This document shows, piece by piece, positions 46,388 through 55,809 of a DNA stretch of 64,000 nt. A model generated the notes under the pieces. The model saw only the letters and a program-made list of their open reading frames with translations. It was not told the origin of the DNA and searched no databases. The stretch is from Alopecurus myosuroides. Lineage: Eukaryota; Streptophyta; Magnoliopsida; Poales; Poaceae. Location: positions 62,153,371 to 62,217,370 of the forward strand of contig CM054060.1 in NCBI GenBank assembly GCA_028641055.1. The letters are read 5' to 3'. Position numbers and translations under genes: made by a program. The first letter of the stretch is position 1. Every line of letters begins with the position of its first letter.

Positions 46388-47442
46388 GGGACTCGTAGCC
46401 GTGGCTTTAATCCACGAAGTAACTCCTGATTCGCCCTTTCCACTTGTCCATTAGCTTGTGGATGGGCTACCGAGGCTATGTCAAGCCGGATTCCATTGTT
46501 TCCACAGAATTTCTCCATCTCACCTAAGGACATGTTAGTTCCATTATCCGTAATTATGCTGTGAGGGTACCCAAACCGATAGATAATCCTTTTCAGGAAC
46601 TTGACTGCCGTGACTGCTTCACAATTGGTGACTGGCATAACTTCAACCCATTTGGTAAATTTATCAATAGCCACCAAGAGATGTGTCTTTTTGCAAGGTG
46701 ACATGTGAAAGGGGCCAACCATGTCCATACCCCAAACGTCAAACGGCCAGGTTAAAGAAATTGTTTGCAACTCCATAGCCAGCACATGGATTTGGCGGGC
46801 ATACCTTTGACATCCATCGCACCTTGCCACCAAGCGTTCCGCGTCTGCTAAGGCTGTGAGCCAGAAGAAACCGTGCCTATATGCTTTGGCCACAAGGGAC
46901 CTTGTGGATGCGTGATGCCCACAGTCGCCTTCGTGGATCTCTTTCAGGATTTGCCGGCCTTCTTCTGGTGCCACACAGCGCAAAAATACTCCTGCAGCGC
47001 TCCTTTTATATAACTCCCCATTGATGATGGAATAACCTTTTGCTCGCCTCAGAATTTTCCTTGCTAGTACCTCTTGCTGTGGTAGCTCGCCCCGTGATAG
47101 GTAAGCTAGAAACGGCTCTGTCCACTCGGGAACAGTGCGTATTGTGGCCATGAGCTCCAAATCCATGTCTTGGTTAGCCACCTCTTCCTCAGACTCAGTT
47201 TTAACTGATGGTCGCCATAGCTCGTCCAGAAAGACATTGGGTGGAACCAGCTCTCTGCGCGAGCCGAGTCTGGCGAGTGCATCTGCTGCCTCGTTCTTTC
47301 TTCTATCTATATGCTCCACCTCATACCCGGAAAAACACCCGGCAACCCTGTCCACCTCTCTGCGGTATGCTGCCATAGTTGCATCTTTTCTATCCCAAGT
47401 TCCCGAGACCTGCTGTACCACAAGGTCCGAATCTCCATAGCA
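46336..47442 (-). pseudogene. Gypsy-5 second RNase H end and integrase core
   Basis: It starts with the end of the second RNase H (CYGDSDLVVQQVSGTWD, RRKNEAADALARLGS). The integrase zinc finger follows (GDCGHHASTRS...CDGCQRY) and the catalytic core with all three residues: D in WGMDMVGPF, D in IITDNGTNMS, E in ANGQVERANQE. In frame with the upstream second RNase H, separated by TGA at 47445-47443 in KRI*CYGDSD, where the family has arginine. Confidence 0.9.
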
Positions 47443-47691
47443 TCATATCCTCTTAATGTTCATCTCCTTGGCTATCTTCAATCCATGCAATAATGCCTCA
47501 TATTCGGCCACGTTGTTGGAACAATCAAAGTGAATCTGCAACACGTAGCTTAACTTGTCTCCTTTGGGTGATGTGAGCACCACTCCAGCTCCTGATCCCT
47601 CGTATTGCTTGGAACCATCAAAGTGCATTATCCAAGACTCGGAACTTGGAGTCATTGTGGGCATGCCTGTGTGAGTCCAAAATGAAGTCAA
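47443..47691 (-). pseudogene. Gypsy-5 second (archaeal-type) RNase H, N-terminal part
   Basis: SWIMHFDGSKQYEGSGAGVV carries the first catalytic aspartate and NNVAEYEALLHGLKIAKEMN the catalytic glutamate. It lies one frame away from the upstream pol frame; the shift falls near 47670-47690. A second RNase H after the normal one is diagnostic of Tat-lineage Gypsy elements. Confidence 0.9.
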
Positions 47692-50600
47692 CTAGAGCTT
47701 GAGATTTGATTGCTGACCTGGGCTCGTAGTTGATGTGATAATCTCCCATCTCGATCGCCCACTTGGCTATTCTACCTGTTGCATCCGACTTTCTGATGAT
47801 ATCCGACATTGGTATAGAGCTAACCACTGTTATGGGGTGTTCCTGAAAATACGGCTTCAATTTTCGGCTGGCCATGAAGACCCCGAAAACCAGCTTCTGC
47901 CAATGTGGGTAGCGCTGTTTTGCTTCTGATAATACTTCGCTGACATAATAAACCGGCCTCTGAACCGGGTGATCTTTCCCATCCTCCTTGCGCTCAACAA
48001 CAACCACTGCGCTAACCGCCCGGGGCCCGGCTGCAACGTACAGTAACATGGGCTCTTTAGGACCCGGGGCTGCCAGGACTGGTGCCTCAGATAGCTGCTT
48101 CTTTAGTGCTTCGAACGCCTCGTCCGCCTCTTGGTCCCAAACGAATTTATCAGATTTCCTCAACAGCCGGTACAAGGGTATTGCCTTCTCTCCGAGTCTT
48201 GATATAAACCGGCTCAGCGCTGCTACACACCCTGTAAGCTTCTGAACATGCTTTAGGTTTTCCGGCTTTTTCAGACTCTGGATGGCTTTGATTTTATCCG
48301 GGTTTGCCTCAATCCCTCTCTCTGACACGATTAGACCGAGTAACTTCCCTGCTGGAACTCCAAATACGCACTTTGTTGGGTTAAGCTTCATCTGATATCT
48401 TCTCAGGTTCTTGAATGTTTCCTTTAGATCGTCAATAAATGTCTCCGCTTTTCTGGTCTTGATCACCACATCATCTACATAAGCATGAACGTTGCGTCCG
48501 ATTTGGTCCTCAAAGCACTTCTGAATACACCGTTGATAGGTTGCGCCAGCGTTCTTCAATCCAAAAGTCATGGTCTTGTAACAAAAGGCCCCAAAAGGGG
48601 TTATGAACGACGTTTTCTCCCAGTCTTCCTCTTTAAGCTTGATCTGATGATACCCGGAATATGCATCCAGGAAACATAATAGGTCACTCCCAGCCACTGC
48701 GTCTATAATCTGGTCAATCCTTGGGAGGGCAAACGGATCCTTTGGACAGTGTTTGTTGAGACTCGTGTAATCTATGCACATCCTCCACTCATTACTCTTT
48801 TTCATCACGAGAACCGGATTTGCCAACCAATCCGGGTGAAATACTTCCATGATAAAGCCGACTGTCAACAGCCGAGCAATTTCTTCTCCTATAGCTCTTC
48901 TTCTTTCCTCATTCATTTTTCTCAGGCCCTGCTTCACAGGCCTGGACTTGGGGTCAACATGCAAGCTGTGCTCTGCCAACTCTGTGGGGATACCTGGCAT
49001 ATCGCTAGGCGTCCAAGCAAACACATCCTGATTCGAACGAATAAACTCCACAAGTGCTTTTTCCTGCTCATTGTCCAAGTTAGATCCTATAGAAAATTGC
49101 TTAGAGGGATCACCTTCGACAAAGGCCACCATCTTGGTATCTTGTGCTGCTTTGAATTTTGCTCTCTCATCCTCAGTGTTCGGCCTTTTTAACGTTGTTC
49201 TGTCATCCGGGTCTACTTGAGACCGATAATACTTGAGCTCCTCCTTTCTACAAGCTTGTTCCGCCATTGCCGCATCTCCTTCGTCACACTCAGCCGCTAT
49301 ATCCCGGCTCCCATGTATGGTGATGGTCTGCTTAGGACCCGGGATTTTTAGCTGTAGGTATACGTAACACGGCCTGGCCATGACCTTGGCGTAAGCCGGC
49401 CTTCCAAATAGCGCGTGATAAGGGCTGCGCAACTTTACCACTTCGAACGTGAGCCACTCCACCCGGAAATTATCCTTTGATTCTCCAAAAGAAACCTCCA
49501 AGGTAATCTTTCCTTCAGGGCACGCCGAGTGACCCGGCACAATCCCGTGAAAAACTGTTGAACTTTTCTGTAGCTGAGACTCCTTGAGACCCATACGTAA
49601 GGAAGTTTCCCAATATAGGATGTTGATGCTGCGTCCGCCGTCCATTAAGACCTTTTTCAGCTCATAACCATTAACCTGTGGCGCCACCAGCAATGCTAGG
49701 ACTCCCGGATGTTCTATCCTTTCCGGGTGATCTCTTCTGCTCCATGTTACATCTTGCTCCGACCACCTCAGGTATCTCGGGACAGCCGAGGAGACCGAGT
49801 TTACTGCATTTTTTAGTATCTTTCTATCCTTGTTAGAAGTTCCTGTAGTGTGAACGTGGTACTGACCCAATTGCTTGGGGTTGGCTTGGAAACCTCCAGC
49901 TCCTCCCTGGTTATTACCCGGATTTCCAACTCCCGGGTTGCCTGCTGGGGGTGGGCCGTTGCCCGGGTTTCCACCCGGACCCGGTCCTCCTCCCCGGCCT
50001 GCACCTCGCATAGCCTTGTTTACTTCCTCGTTCTTCCACCTCTGCAAATCCACACACTGCTCCAATGAGTGGTTAGCTGGCCTTCCGTTCCTGCTGTATT
50101 TCGGGCACGCCATTCTGAAGATATCCCAGTTATTACCCGTCCTTGGTGGCCCTTGATAGTTTCCTCCGTTATGATTACCTCCGTTGAAATTTCCTTCTGC
50201 TCTGGGTCTCGAAGACCCGGCTTCTGTGCTGGCGACGAACTCGGAATTCCCCTCGAATGGTCGTTTGTTCTGGTTGTTCCCATTGTTACCTCCATGGTTA
50301 CCCGGCGTAGATCCATTGCCGGTTCTTCCATTATTACCCGTATTTGCTTTTGCTTTCTTGTCATCAACATCCTCTTCCGTGGTATCCGTAGCAGCGTGTT
50401 TGTTGCACGCATCCATTAGCCCCCCCATCGTAACCTCTGAAGCATTCCGACTAGATTTCATGCGAGTTAACTTCTGCACTAAAGGCGTATACTTGCATGT
50501 CTTGGCCATAGCTTGCAACGCGTCCTTTGGCTGAATATCTGTAGATGAATGCAGTATCTCCATAACCCGGCGCACCCAGCTGCGCGCCGACTCTCCCTTC

Positions 50601-51502
50601 TTTTGCACACACCGTTCTAGATCGTCGATAGTAAACAACTTCCTGCATGTTCCATGAAAGTGCTTGATAAACGCAGTCTTCAATTCACTCCATGATTTAA
50701 TAGATCCTTCAGGTAAATTGTTGAACCACAACTTTGCTGCTCCTTCTGACATCATTAAGTACATGAACTTGGCTTGAAGATTTTCAGATGCGTTGCGAAT
50801 CGACATAGCCATCTCATAACTGCTCAACCATGTTTCTGGATCCATAGTCGGCTCATAATTCACTACTTTACCCGGTTCCTTGAATTTATCCGGGTAAGGC
50901 TCAGCCCTGATGTTATCCGACAGACACTTGGGCCCAGCGAGATTAGTCGGTACTGGCCTCACCCGGGAAACATGCGATCCTGCGGGGGGTACGGCTGGAC
51001 GTGGCGCTGCTGCTGGTCCGTGCACCGCAGACCCGGCCGCGGCTCGCCTGGCTCTGGAACTATCCACAATAACTTGTGCTGCTGGTAATGCCTGGACGCG
51101 GGGAGGAGGCGGCATTTGCTGCTGCTCTGCCCTCCGTCGCGCTGAACTTGACTGAATATTGCCGGTATTGCCATGTTGCTGGCTGATATAAGGTGTTCCA
51201 TGCATTCCACTCCTATTATCTGGGTAATTAACCTGCTGAGCCACTGCCGTACGCAGCAAATCGATCGCCCGCCGGGTCTGCTCCACATGGGGTGACTCTC
51301 TTACGGGGATCTGATTCAATGCTAATATTGCGGCATACACATTATCCATGGGGTTATTGAAGTGACCTGGTGGCGTACGAAATCGTGATGGTGGTGGTGG
51401 TGGTGCTGTGTTGCCGACAGTGGCCCCAGTCTGCAATGTGGGTAACCCGCCCTGCACGTGTGCCGGCTGTCCTCCTCCGGTTGCCGGCTGGTGCACAGTT
51501 TC
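47618..51502 (-). CDS. Gypsy-5 Gag-protease-RT-RNase H polyprotein
   Basis: About 1290 open codons. A proline-rich N-terminal part is followed by a Gag domain (about residues 200-330: PETWLSSYEMAMSIRNASEN, AKLWFNNLP, FIKHFHGTCRKLFTIDDL), a glycine/asparagine-rich linker with a zinc-like CPKYSRNGRPANHSLEQC, protease with LMDGGRSINILYWETSLRMG (about residue 619; DGG rather than DTG), RT (WRMCIDYTSLNKHCPKDPFA, FLDAYSGYHQI, AYVDDVVIKT at about residue 1005) and RNase H (PVYYVSEVLSEAKQRYPHWQ). It is in frame with the upstream 393-codon frame, separated by one TAG at 51505-51503. RT and RNase H motifs are intact. Confidence 0.92.
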   Translation of the reverse strand, partial: ETVHQPATGGGQPAHVQGGLPTLQTGATVGNTAPPPPPSRFRTPPGHFNNPMDNVYAAILALNQIPVRESPHVEQTRRAIDLLRTAVAQQVNYPDNRSGMHGTPYISQQHGNTGNIQSSSARRRAEQQQMPPPPRVQALPAAQVIVDSSRARRAAAGSAVHGPAAAPRPAVPPAGSHVSRVRPVPTNLAGPKCLSDNIRAEPYPDKFKEPGKVVNYEPTMDPETWLSSYEMAMSIRNASENLQAKFMYLMMSEGAAKLWFNNLPEGSIKSWSELKTAFIKHFHGTCRKLFTIDDLERCVQKKGESARSWVRRVMEILHSSTDIQPKDALQAMAKTCKYTPLVQKLTRMKSSRNASEVTMGGLMDACNKHAATDTTEEDVDDKKAKANTGNNGRTGNGSTPGNHGGNNGNNQNKRPFEGNSEFVASTEAGSSRPRAEGNFNGGNHNGGNYQGPPRTGNNWDIFRMACPKYSRNGRPANHSLEQCVDLQRWKNEEVNKAMRGAGRGGGPGPGGNPGNGPPPAGNPGVGNPGNNQGGAGGFQANPKQLGQYHVHTTGTSNKDRKILKNAVNSVSSAVPRYLRWSEQDVTWSRRDHPERIEHPGVLALLVAPQVNGYELKKVLMDGGRSINILYWETSLRMGLKESQLQKSSTVFHGIVPGHSACPEGKITLEVSFGESKDNFRVEWLTFEVVKLRSPYHALFGRPAYAKVMARPCYVYLQLKIPGPKQTITIHGSRDIAAECDEGDAAMAEQACRKEELKYYRSQVDPDDRTTLKRPNTEDERAKFKAAQDTKMVAFVEGDPSKQFSIGSNLDNEQEKALVEFIRSNQDVFAWTPSDMPGIPTELAEHSLHVDPKSRPVKQGLRKMNEERRRAIGEEIARLLTVGFIMEVFHPDWLANPVLVMKKSNEWRMCIDYTSLNKHCPKDPFALPRIDQIIDAVAGSDLLCFLDAYSGYHQIKLKEEDWEKTSFITPFGAFCYKTMTFGLKNAGATYQRCIQKCFEDQIGRNVHAYVDDVVIKTRKAETFIDDLKETFKNLRRYQMKLNPTKCVFGVPAGKLLGLIVSERGIEANPDKIKAIQSLKKPENLKHVQKLTGCVAALSRFISRLGEKAIPLYRLLRKSDKFVWDQEADEAFEALKKQLSEAPVLAAPGPKEPMLLYVAAGPRAVSAVVVVERKEDGKDHPVQRPVYYVSEVLSEAKQRYPHWQKLVFGVFMASRKLKPYFQEHPITVVSSIPMSDIIRKSDATGRIAKWAIEMGDYHINYEPRSAIKSQALVDFILDSHRHAHNDSKFRVLDNAL

Positions 51503-52681
51503 CTAATTCACAGCCGGAATCGGCTGATCTTGGGGTGTGATGAATAGTGCGTTCGGGTTTATGACTCCACCCATCGCCGGTAATCTTGTCTGGTATCTTT
51601 GATGCACCCTGCTTGTCTCATCTCGGAGCCGGTTCTTCAGTGCGTCCAGTTCGCGTTGGCGCGTGGCTACCCCTTGCTTTTCTGCTTCCACATCCCTTCT
51701 TTGTTGCTCCAGCGCGCGGCGTGCTACCTCCAAGTCCCTGGCACGCGCCGCGGCGTTTTCCGGGGTTATCACAGTAGCTAACACTGTTGGGTCCAAGACC
51801 ATATTGTTACTGAACAGGGCCGGGTGTTGTGGATTCGAAGGACCCGCCCCTGGCGTCCTGTTAGCCAGGAACCCAAACATATTTGCCTGCAGCTCGCTAT
51901 CCGCCGCTCGGCTGGTGACTGAAGCCGACTCTCCGTCAACCCGGGTCAGAACCGGATTTCCGTCAGCCGGATTTTGCTGCTGGGCCAATGCTTGCGCCGC
52001 TCCGACCGCGGCCGTAGTCATGTTCCCCTGATTGAGATTGGTTGCAGGGGCCGTGTAGACCGCGACCTGGCGCGCAATGCTTGGTGAAGACTCATATTCC
52101 TCGTCATCACAGCTATCTTCCTCGTACCGGTCCTCCAGCAGGTGCAAGATAGACTCGCTATCATCTTCTCTCATGACCCGGCCACGCGGGGTCCATGCCG
52201 GCTCCTCCGGCTGTTCCCTCTTCGTGGTGGGCTCTTCTATCAGATCCACTGTCCCGACTGATTCTTCTCCGTCCGACTGAACGTGGGTGGCCTCTCCTGA
52301 CACAGAATCAAATCCAAAATCGTCAGGGATTGGACCGGACGTACGTACCATGCCGACGAAGACGTTGACCCGGCCGATTGTGATGACAGATACGGATTCG
52401 AGCAGATCCGACTCTGGCCCCCAGCCAAAATCGTCCACCATCTTCTCTCCTTCGGGGTCGGTGTAGATCTCGCCGATGACGAGATTCTTCATGTTCTCCC
52501 GAGCTTCTCCCGTGATGTAAACACCCTTGGACGTAGGCCCCACGGTGGGCGCCAACTGTGGCGGGATAATCACGGCAGACGTTACCGGGGGTAACTTATC
52601 TTGGGGCAATTCGACTCTGGTGTTTGGGAGAGGGTTTAGCTCAAGGGAAACCATGGTGATAGGCGATCTGGTAGCCGGCAA
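51503..52681 (-). CDS. Gypsy-5 leader Gag frame, starting inside the LTR
   Basis: A 392-codon open frame from an ATG at 52681, which is 125 bases inside the 5' LTR. It reads through the LTR end and the PBS (encoding PTVGPTSKG) into an acidic region (EDRYEEDSCDDEEYESS) and a coiled coil (ARDLEVARRALEQQRRDVEA). It ends at TAG in PAVN*ET, after which the same frame continues as the main polyprotein. A later ATG inside the internal region may be the true start; the coiled coil and frame agreement suggest the 3' part is genuine Gag. Confidence 0.65.
   Translation of the reverse strand: MPATRSPITMVSLELNPLPNTRVELPQDKLPPVTSAVIIPPQLAPTVGPTSKGVYITGEARENMKNLVIGEIYTDPEGEKMVDDFGWGPESDLLESVSVITIGRVNVFVGMVRTSGPIPDDFGFDSVSGEATHVQSDGEESVGTVDLIEEPTTKREQPEEPAWTPRGRVMREDDSESILHLLEDRYEEDSCDDEEYESSPSIARQVAVYTAPATNLNQGNMTTAAVGAAQALAQQQNPADGNPVLTRVDGESASVTSRAADSELQANMFGFLANRTPGAGPSNPQHPALFSNNMVLDPTVLATVITPENAAARARDLEVARRALEQQRRDVEAEKQGVATRQRELDALKNRLRDETSRVHQRYQTRLPAMGGVINPNALFITPQDQPIPAVN
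52537..52554 (-). other. Gypsy-5 primer binding site (tRNA-Lys)
   Basis: Minus-strand TGGCGCCCACCGTGGGGC is complementary to the 3' end of plant tRNA-Lys (GCCCCACGGTGGGCGCCA), two bases inside the LTR. Confidence 0.85.
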
Positions 52682-53022
52682 TCAAGTCGCCGAGTCTCCG
52701 ATCTGAATATATTATCTCAACTCTCGTGTTACAATGGATACTCGAATATCTCGTGATCGCGTGATTGTGTCCTATCTAACCCTAGGGGCCGGCTTATATA
52801 ATATCCGGACCCCCTGGCTTACTATCCAAGGCATACTCGGAGTCCTACCCGGACACTGCTTACAAACCCTAAGTTTCCCTATCGGAACCCACAAACCGGG
52901 TTACGTGGCCTACACTCTTGGGCCTTCTAGAAACTCCTTTTCCCTAAGCCGGATCTTGCGCAGCGCCCTTTGGGCCGAGTTACACCTTGGCGTTAGCCTA
53001 CCGGGTTATCATCCCTCCATCA
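52557..53022 (-). repeat. Gypsy-5 5' LTR
   Basis: 466 bp, differing from the 3' LTR at four positions (two near the inner end, two in the ACCGGGTTACGTGGCC stretch). Confidence 0.95.
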
Positions 53023-53027
53023 AGATA
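53023..53027. repeat. Gypsy-5 target-site duplication, right copy (AGATA)
   Basis: Exact copy of 39795-39799. Confidence 0.95.
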
Positions 53028-53732
53028 TGTACGGTGCAACGGCAGCGGCACCGACTGCGGTGTTGTCGATGTTGTCGCTCATGTCATCGATGAAGAGGTT
53101 GCTGAGATCTGGAAACCAATCGTCGTTGGGGAAGTAGTCACCGTCAGCAATCGCGCGAGTGTGCTCCCCAAAAATCTGATCGCCCCTCTCCTGTACAGGA
53201 TCACAAGAAGCGGGGTTCCGGAGGCCTTTCTGTTCCTTCTCGCGGTGCACGCCGCAAGGAGGGATGGAGAAGGCTTGATTGGCGGCGCAGTGCTTTGGAA
53301 CGGTGTGAAACCATAAGATGAAGTAGCGGCTAGGGTTTACCGTATGCGCGTATTTATACTACGTGCTGAGAGAGACGTGGGCGTAACTCCACCTCCGAGT
53401 CGGTTTGGTTCCACGATCCAAAAGGAAAACGGAAACGGTTTAGGAATTAACGCATCCGTTAATTACCAAATTAATGACTCATTAAGTTTTCCCAACCGAT
53501 AAAATAAACGCTCTCGGCTCATTCCAGCAACCCGCGGTGCGTGGCGGAGGAGGAGGGCGCATGTGGCACACTTCTCCTCTTGTCGAACCAACTCATACGT
53601 GAGCTACTAGCAATGTGGGACTAAACTTTAGTCCCACCCTCCACTTATATTATTCATGAATGGGCCATGACAATTTCAAAAATTTATTGGCTTAGTTGGC
53701 TTAGGTGTGTGAAACCCATATAAATTCCAACA
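53028..53732 (-). repeat. Copia-1 5' LTR, outer part
   Basis: On the minus strand it starts TGTTGGAATTTATATGGG at 53732, has TATAAATA (about 53358-53351), and continues to the Gypsy-5 insertion. With 39615-39799 it forms an LTR of about 890 bp. The open frames 53020-53316 within it are LTR sequence. ATCAC at 53733-53737 should be the right target duplication of Copia-1; its partner is off the window. Confidence 0.75.
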
Positions 53733-53740
53733 ATCACTAG

Positions 53741-53833
53741 CACACCAAGTACATCAGAATCGACCTACACTTCTTTTCTGAGATCGACTTGGTCAAGCGC
53801 GAGTACTTCACGTACAACCGTTGTGACTGTTGC
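53741..53833 (+). pseudogene. Possible Copia RNase H scrap
   Basis: The frame from 53741 reads HTKYIRIDLHFFSEIDLVK; the first eleven residues match the conserved TKHIEIDLHF motif near the end of Copia RNase H. The following residues do not fit, and the other half would lie left of Copia-1 outside the window. It may be the element into which Copia-1 inserted, or chance. Confidence 0.35.
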
Positions 53834-54856
53834 TTTTTCTTTGAACTGGGGAGAGGCCTCGAAGGGCCTCGATGCTGCATTAAACTTCGGTGGGTATTAC
53901 ATAGAGGACCTCATGAAAAATGAAAAATGCAACATAGTCCTCAAAATTTACATAGAAGACCCTAAATTAAAAATCGAAAACACAATCGAGTCCAGGTCTT
54001 CTTCTTGCACCGCATAAACTATAAACTGAACAGACCACGCCGCTGGCCATCTCCTTCGTCGCCGGGGAACCTGCCACTTGGGAAAAAGGAGAAGAAAAGT
54101 GACAACGTATATCTGATGGTGTAGGGCCTCCACAGGAGGTTGAATAGGTGCCAGAACGATAACACCATGGAGAGGCCGCTCCATCGGCCAAAGATCATGG
54201 TGACATTTTCTTGATATCTTCAACAAGAGTCAAGAGTTTGTAGTCACCTTCCTTATGAATTTTCAATGCAGTCTCCATGTCTGCCGGTCTTCTGTTGTAA
54301 TTGGAGGGGAGTGTGAGGCAACCAAATTGACGCTAGGAGAGACCCAAATAAGGCTTTGTGAAACTCAATATAGACGATGCGTTCTCCTCGGCGAGCTTCT
54401 CGGGAGAGACGGAAACGGTAGTCAGGGACGATCACGGATGCTTTCATTGCTGCGAGCTGATGAAGGCAATACCAATCTTAAACTATAAAACAACAAATGC
54501 AGCCAATTGTAAATTGACAAGATCTAAAATAACATCATCATATCTTTTGTACCGATCAAAGAGTAGAAAATATATACCCGGAAAAAAGAGAGTAGAAAAT
54601 GTGGTGTTGTTGTTTTCGGAAAGTCATTTTTGCTCCTCGACACCGGTGCTTTCTTTGTTTTGAAATATTCAAAAAAAAAAAATAGAAGTTAAAAAAATTG
54701 AAATTGATTCTTGATGTATTTCATGATATAGCCTACAAAGCGTGTAAAATCCATCCTTGTGGGTAAAATTCTATGAGCCATTTCATCAAACACCTGAAAA
54801 GTTCAGGAGTCACCGGGTGCCACCTCTCCGCCGCCATGTCCGTTAACGAGGAGAGC
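53834..54856. other. Unassigned sequence
   Basis: I see no supported gene. The opening TTTTTCTTTGAACTGGGGAG resembles 56862-56880 (TTTTTCTTTGAAGCGGGGCA); both could be minus-strand LINE 3' ends. An A-rich stretch lies at 54671-54700. Confidence 0.4.
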
Positions 54857-54864
54857 CTAGTGTA
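54857..54864. repeat. hAT target-site duplication, left copy (CTAGTGTA)
   Basis: Exact 8-bp match to 55802-55809. Confidence 0.92.
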
Positions 54865-55801
54865 CAGGGCCGGTCCTGAGATTTTGGAGGCCCAGGGCGG
54901 GACAATAATTTGGGCCCCCTAACTATAAGCCGAAATAGAAGTCAAATGATAGAAACAAGACACAATTTTTCCCTGAAAACCCCTGGAGAAAAATAACTAT
55001 GGACGAATGAAGGCTTAATCTCACTATGATGGAGGCGTACTACAATTTCTTCATGCCCTAAAATTTCCTCAAATTTCTAACACCAAAGTAAATAACGATG
55101 ATAATTACGGGCTCATGATCACTCACATTGTTATCATCCGCGTTGATGTCCACATAGCCTTCGATATGGATCATATTTTCCAAATTAACATTACTTTGTT
55201 TGCCTTGTTTACCGTAAGAGCCAACACCAATTCGTTTGGATTTATTGATGTGCTCATGTTACTCATCCAAAAATGTAAAAATAATTCTATGCAATTTTTG
55301 ACGTTCCCTCCTTTTTCATTTTGTCCTCTCGGATAGAGACTTCAATACCATGCTACGCAAAAAAGAATTAACAGTCCACGTTAGGGCATAAACCCATAAT
55401 AAAATTTTAGGGAAGATTAAAATTAACCAAATACATGTCGACGACGTGGCGTCTTGATCAACCGAAAATGACCGGGAATACGATAAGGTATCACATAATC
55501 AGCCGAGCTGCAGCGGCTGATCGAGGGCCGATGAACGTGGCCAAAGGCCGGATGCAGCAATGTTGATGCGTTCGGACTGGGAAGAGTTGACCGCGTATTC
55601 GTGTCGTGCATGTGCAGCTGTGAGCGGAAGCTTCATGTCCAACTGGTAAGCAAAACTACCTCGTATGGTATTTTTAAGCTAATTAAAATTTTGTTTTTTG
55701 TAAACACAAAACTAAGCCTAGTTACACATAGCTGGAAGGGGCCCTAAAATTTCTGGGGCCGGGGCGGCCGCCCCTCCCGCCCCCCCTCAGGACCGGCCCT
55801 G
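54865..55801. mobile_element. hAT-1: non-autonomous hAT-superfamily DNA transposon
   Basis: Terminal inverted repeats CAGGGCCGGTCCTGAG and CTCAGGACCGGCCCTG (one mismatch over 16) bound a 937-bp element flanked by an exact 8-bp duplication, the hAT hallmark. The subterminal regions are G/C rich (GGGCGGG, GGCCGCCCC). No hAT transposase motif is found; the frames at 55115-55336 and 55423-55611 are short and unconvincing. Confidence 0.92.
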
Positions 55802-55809
55802 CTAGTGTA
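55802..55809. repeat. hAT target-site duplication, right copy (CTAGTGTA)
   Basis: Exact 8-bp match to 54857-54864. Confidence 0.92.

Larger units (their letters stand above)
39800..53022 (-). mobile_element. Gypsy-5: young Tat-lineage retrotransposon with antisense gene
   Basis: Both LTRs are 466 bp and differ at four positions. On the minus strand it has a PBS for tRNA-Lys, gag, protease (DGG), RT, RNase H, a second archaeal-type RNase H, and integrase. This dual RNase H is the mark of the Tat lineage. Between integrase and 3' LTR lies a 5.6-kb region that on the plus strand carries a spliced gene. Total length is 13.2 kb with an exact 5-bp duplication. It sits in the 5' LTR of Copia-1. Confidence 0.95.
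4844..53732 (-). mobile_element. Copia-1: outermost Copia element, split by four later insertions
   Basis: Copia-1 runs right to left in five visible pieces: 53732-53028, 39799-38971, 28686-27927, 6818-4844, and a part beyond the left edge. Coding order on the minus strand is gag, CCHC zinc knuckle, protease, integrase, RT, RNase H, the standard Copia order. At each gap one reading frame continues into the next piece: the histidine-rich integrase start at 27.95 kb continues as CQVCVQSKQPRKSH at 6.8 kb, and the gag linker at 38.97 kb continues at 28.68 kb. The intervening DNA is Gypsy-4, Gypsy-5 and Copia-2. The 5' LTR starts TGTTGGAATTTAT at 53732. All coding parts carry stops or shifts. Confidence 0.88.

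Noticed and set aside
53020..53316. Frame on the minus strand (with DNIDNTAVGAAAVAP) considered as the first exon of Copia-1 gag, with an intron to about 39600
   Set aside because: The TGTTG start at 53732 has its exact inverted partner CAACA at 39615, so this frame lies inside the LTR; splicing is not needed to explain it.
54865..55801. CACTA or Mutator origin for the 937-bp element
   Set aside because: An 8-bp duplication and short CAGGGCCGG ends fit hAT; CACTA elements give 3-bp and Mutator 9-bp duplications.
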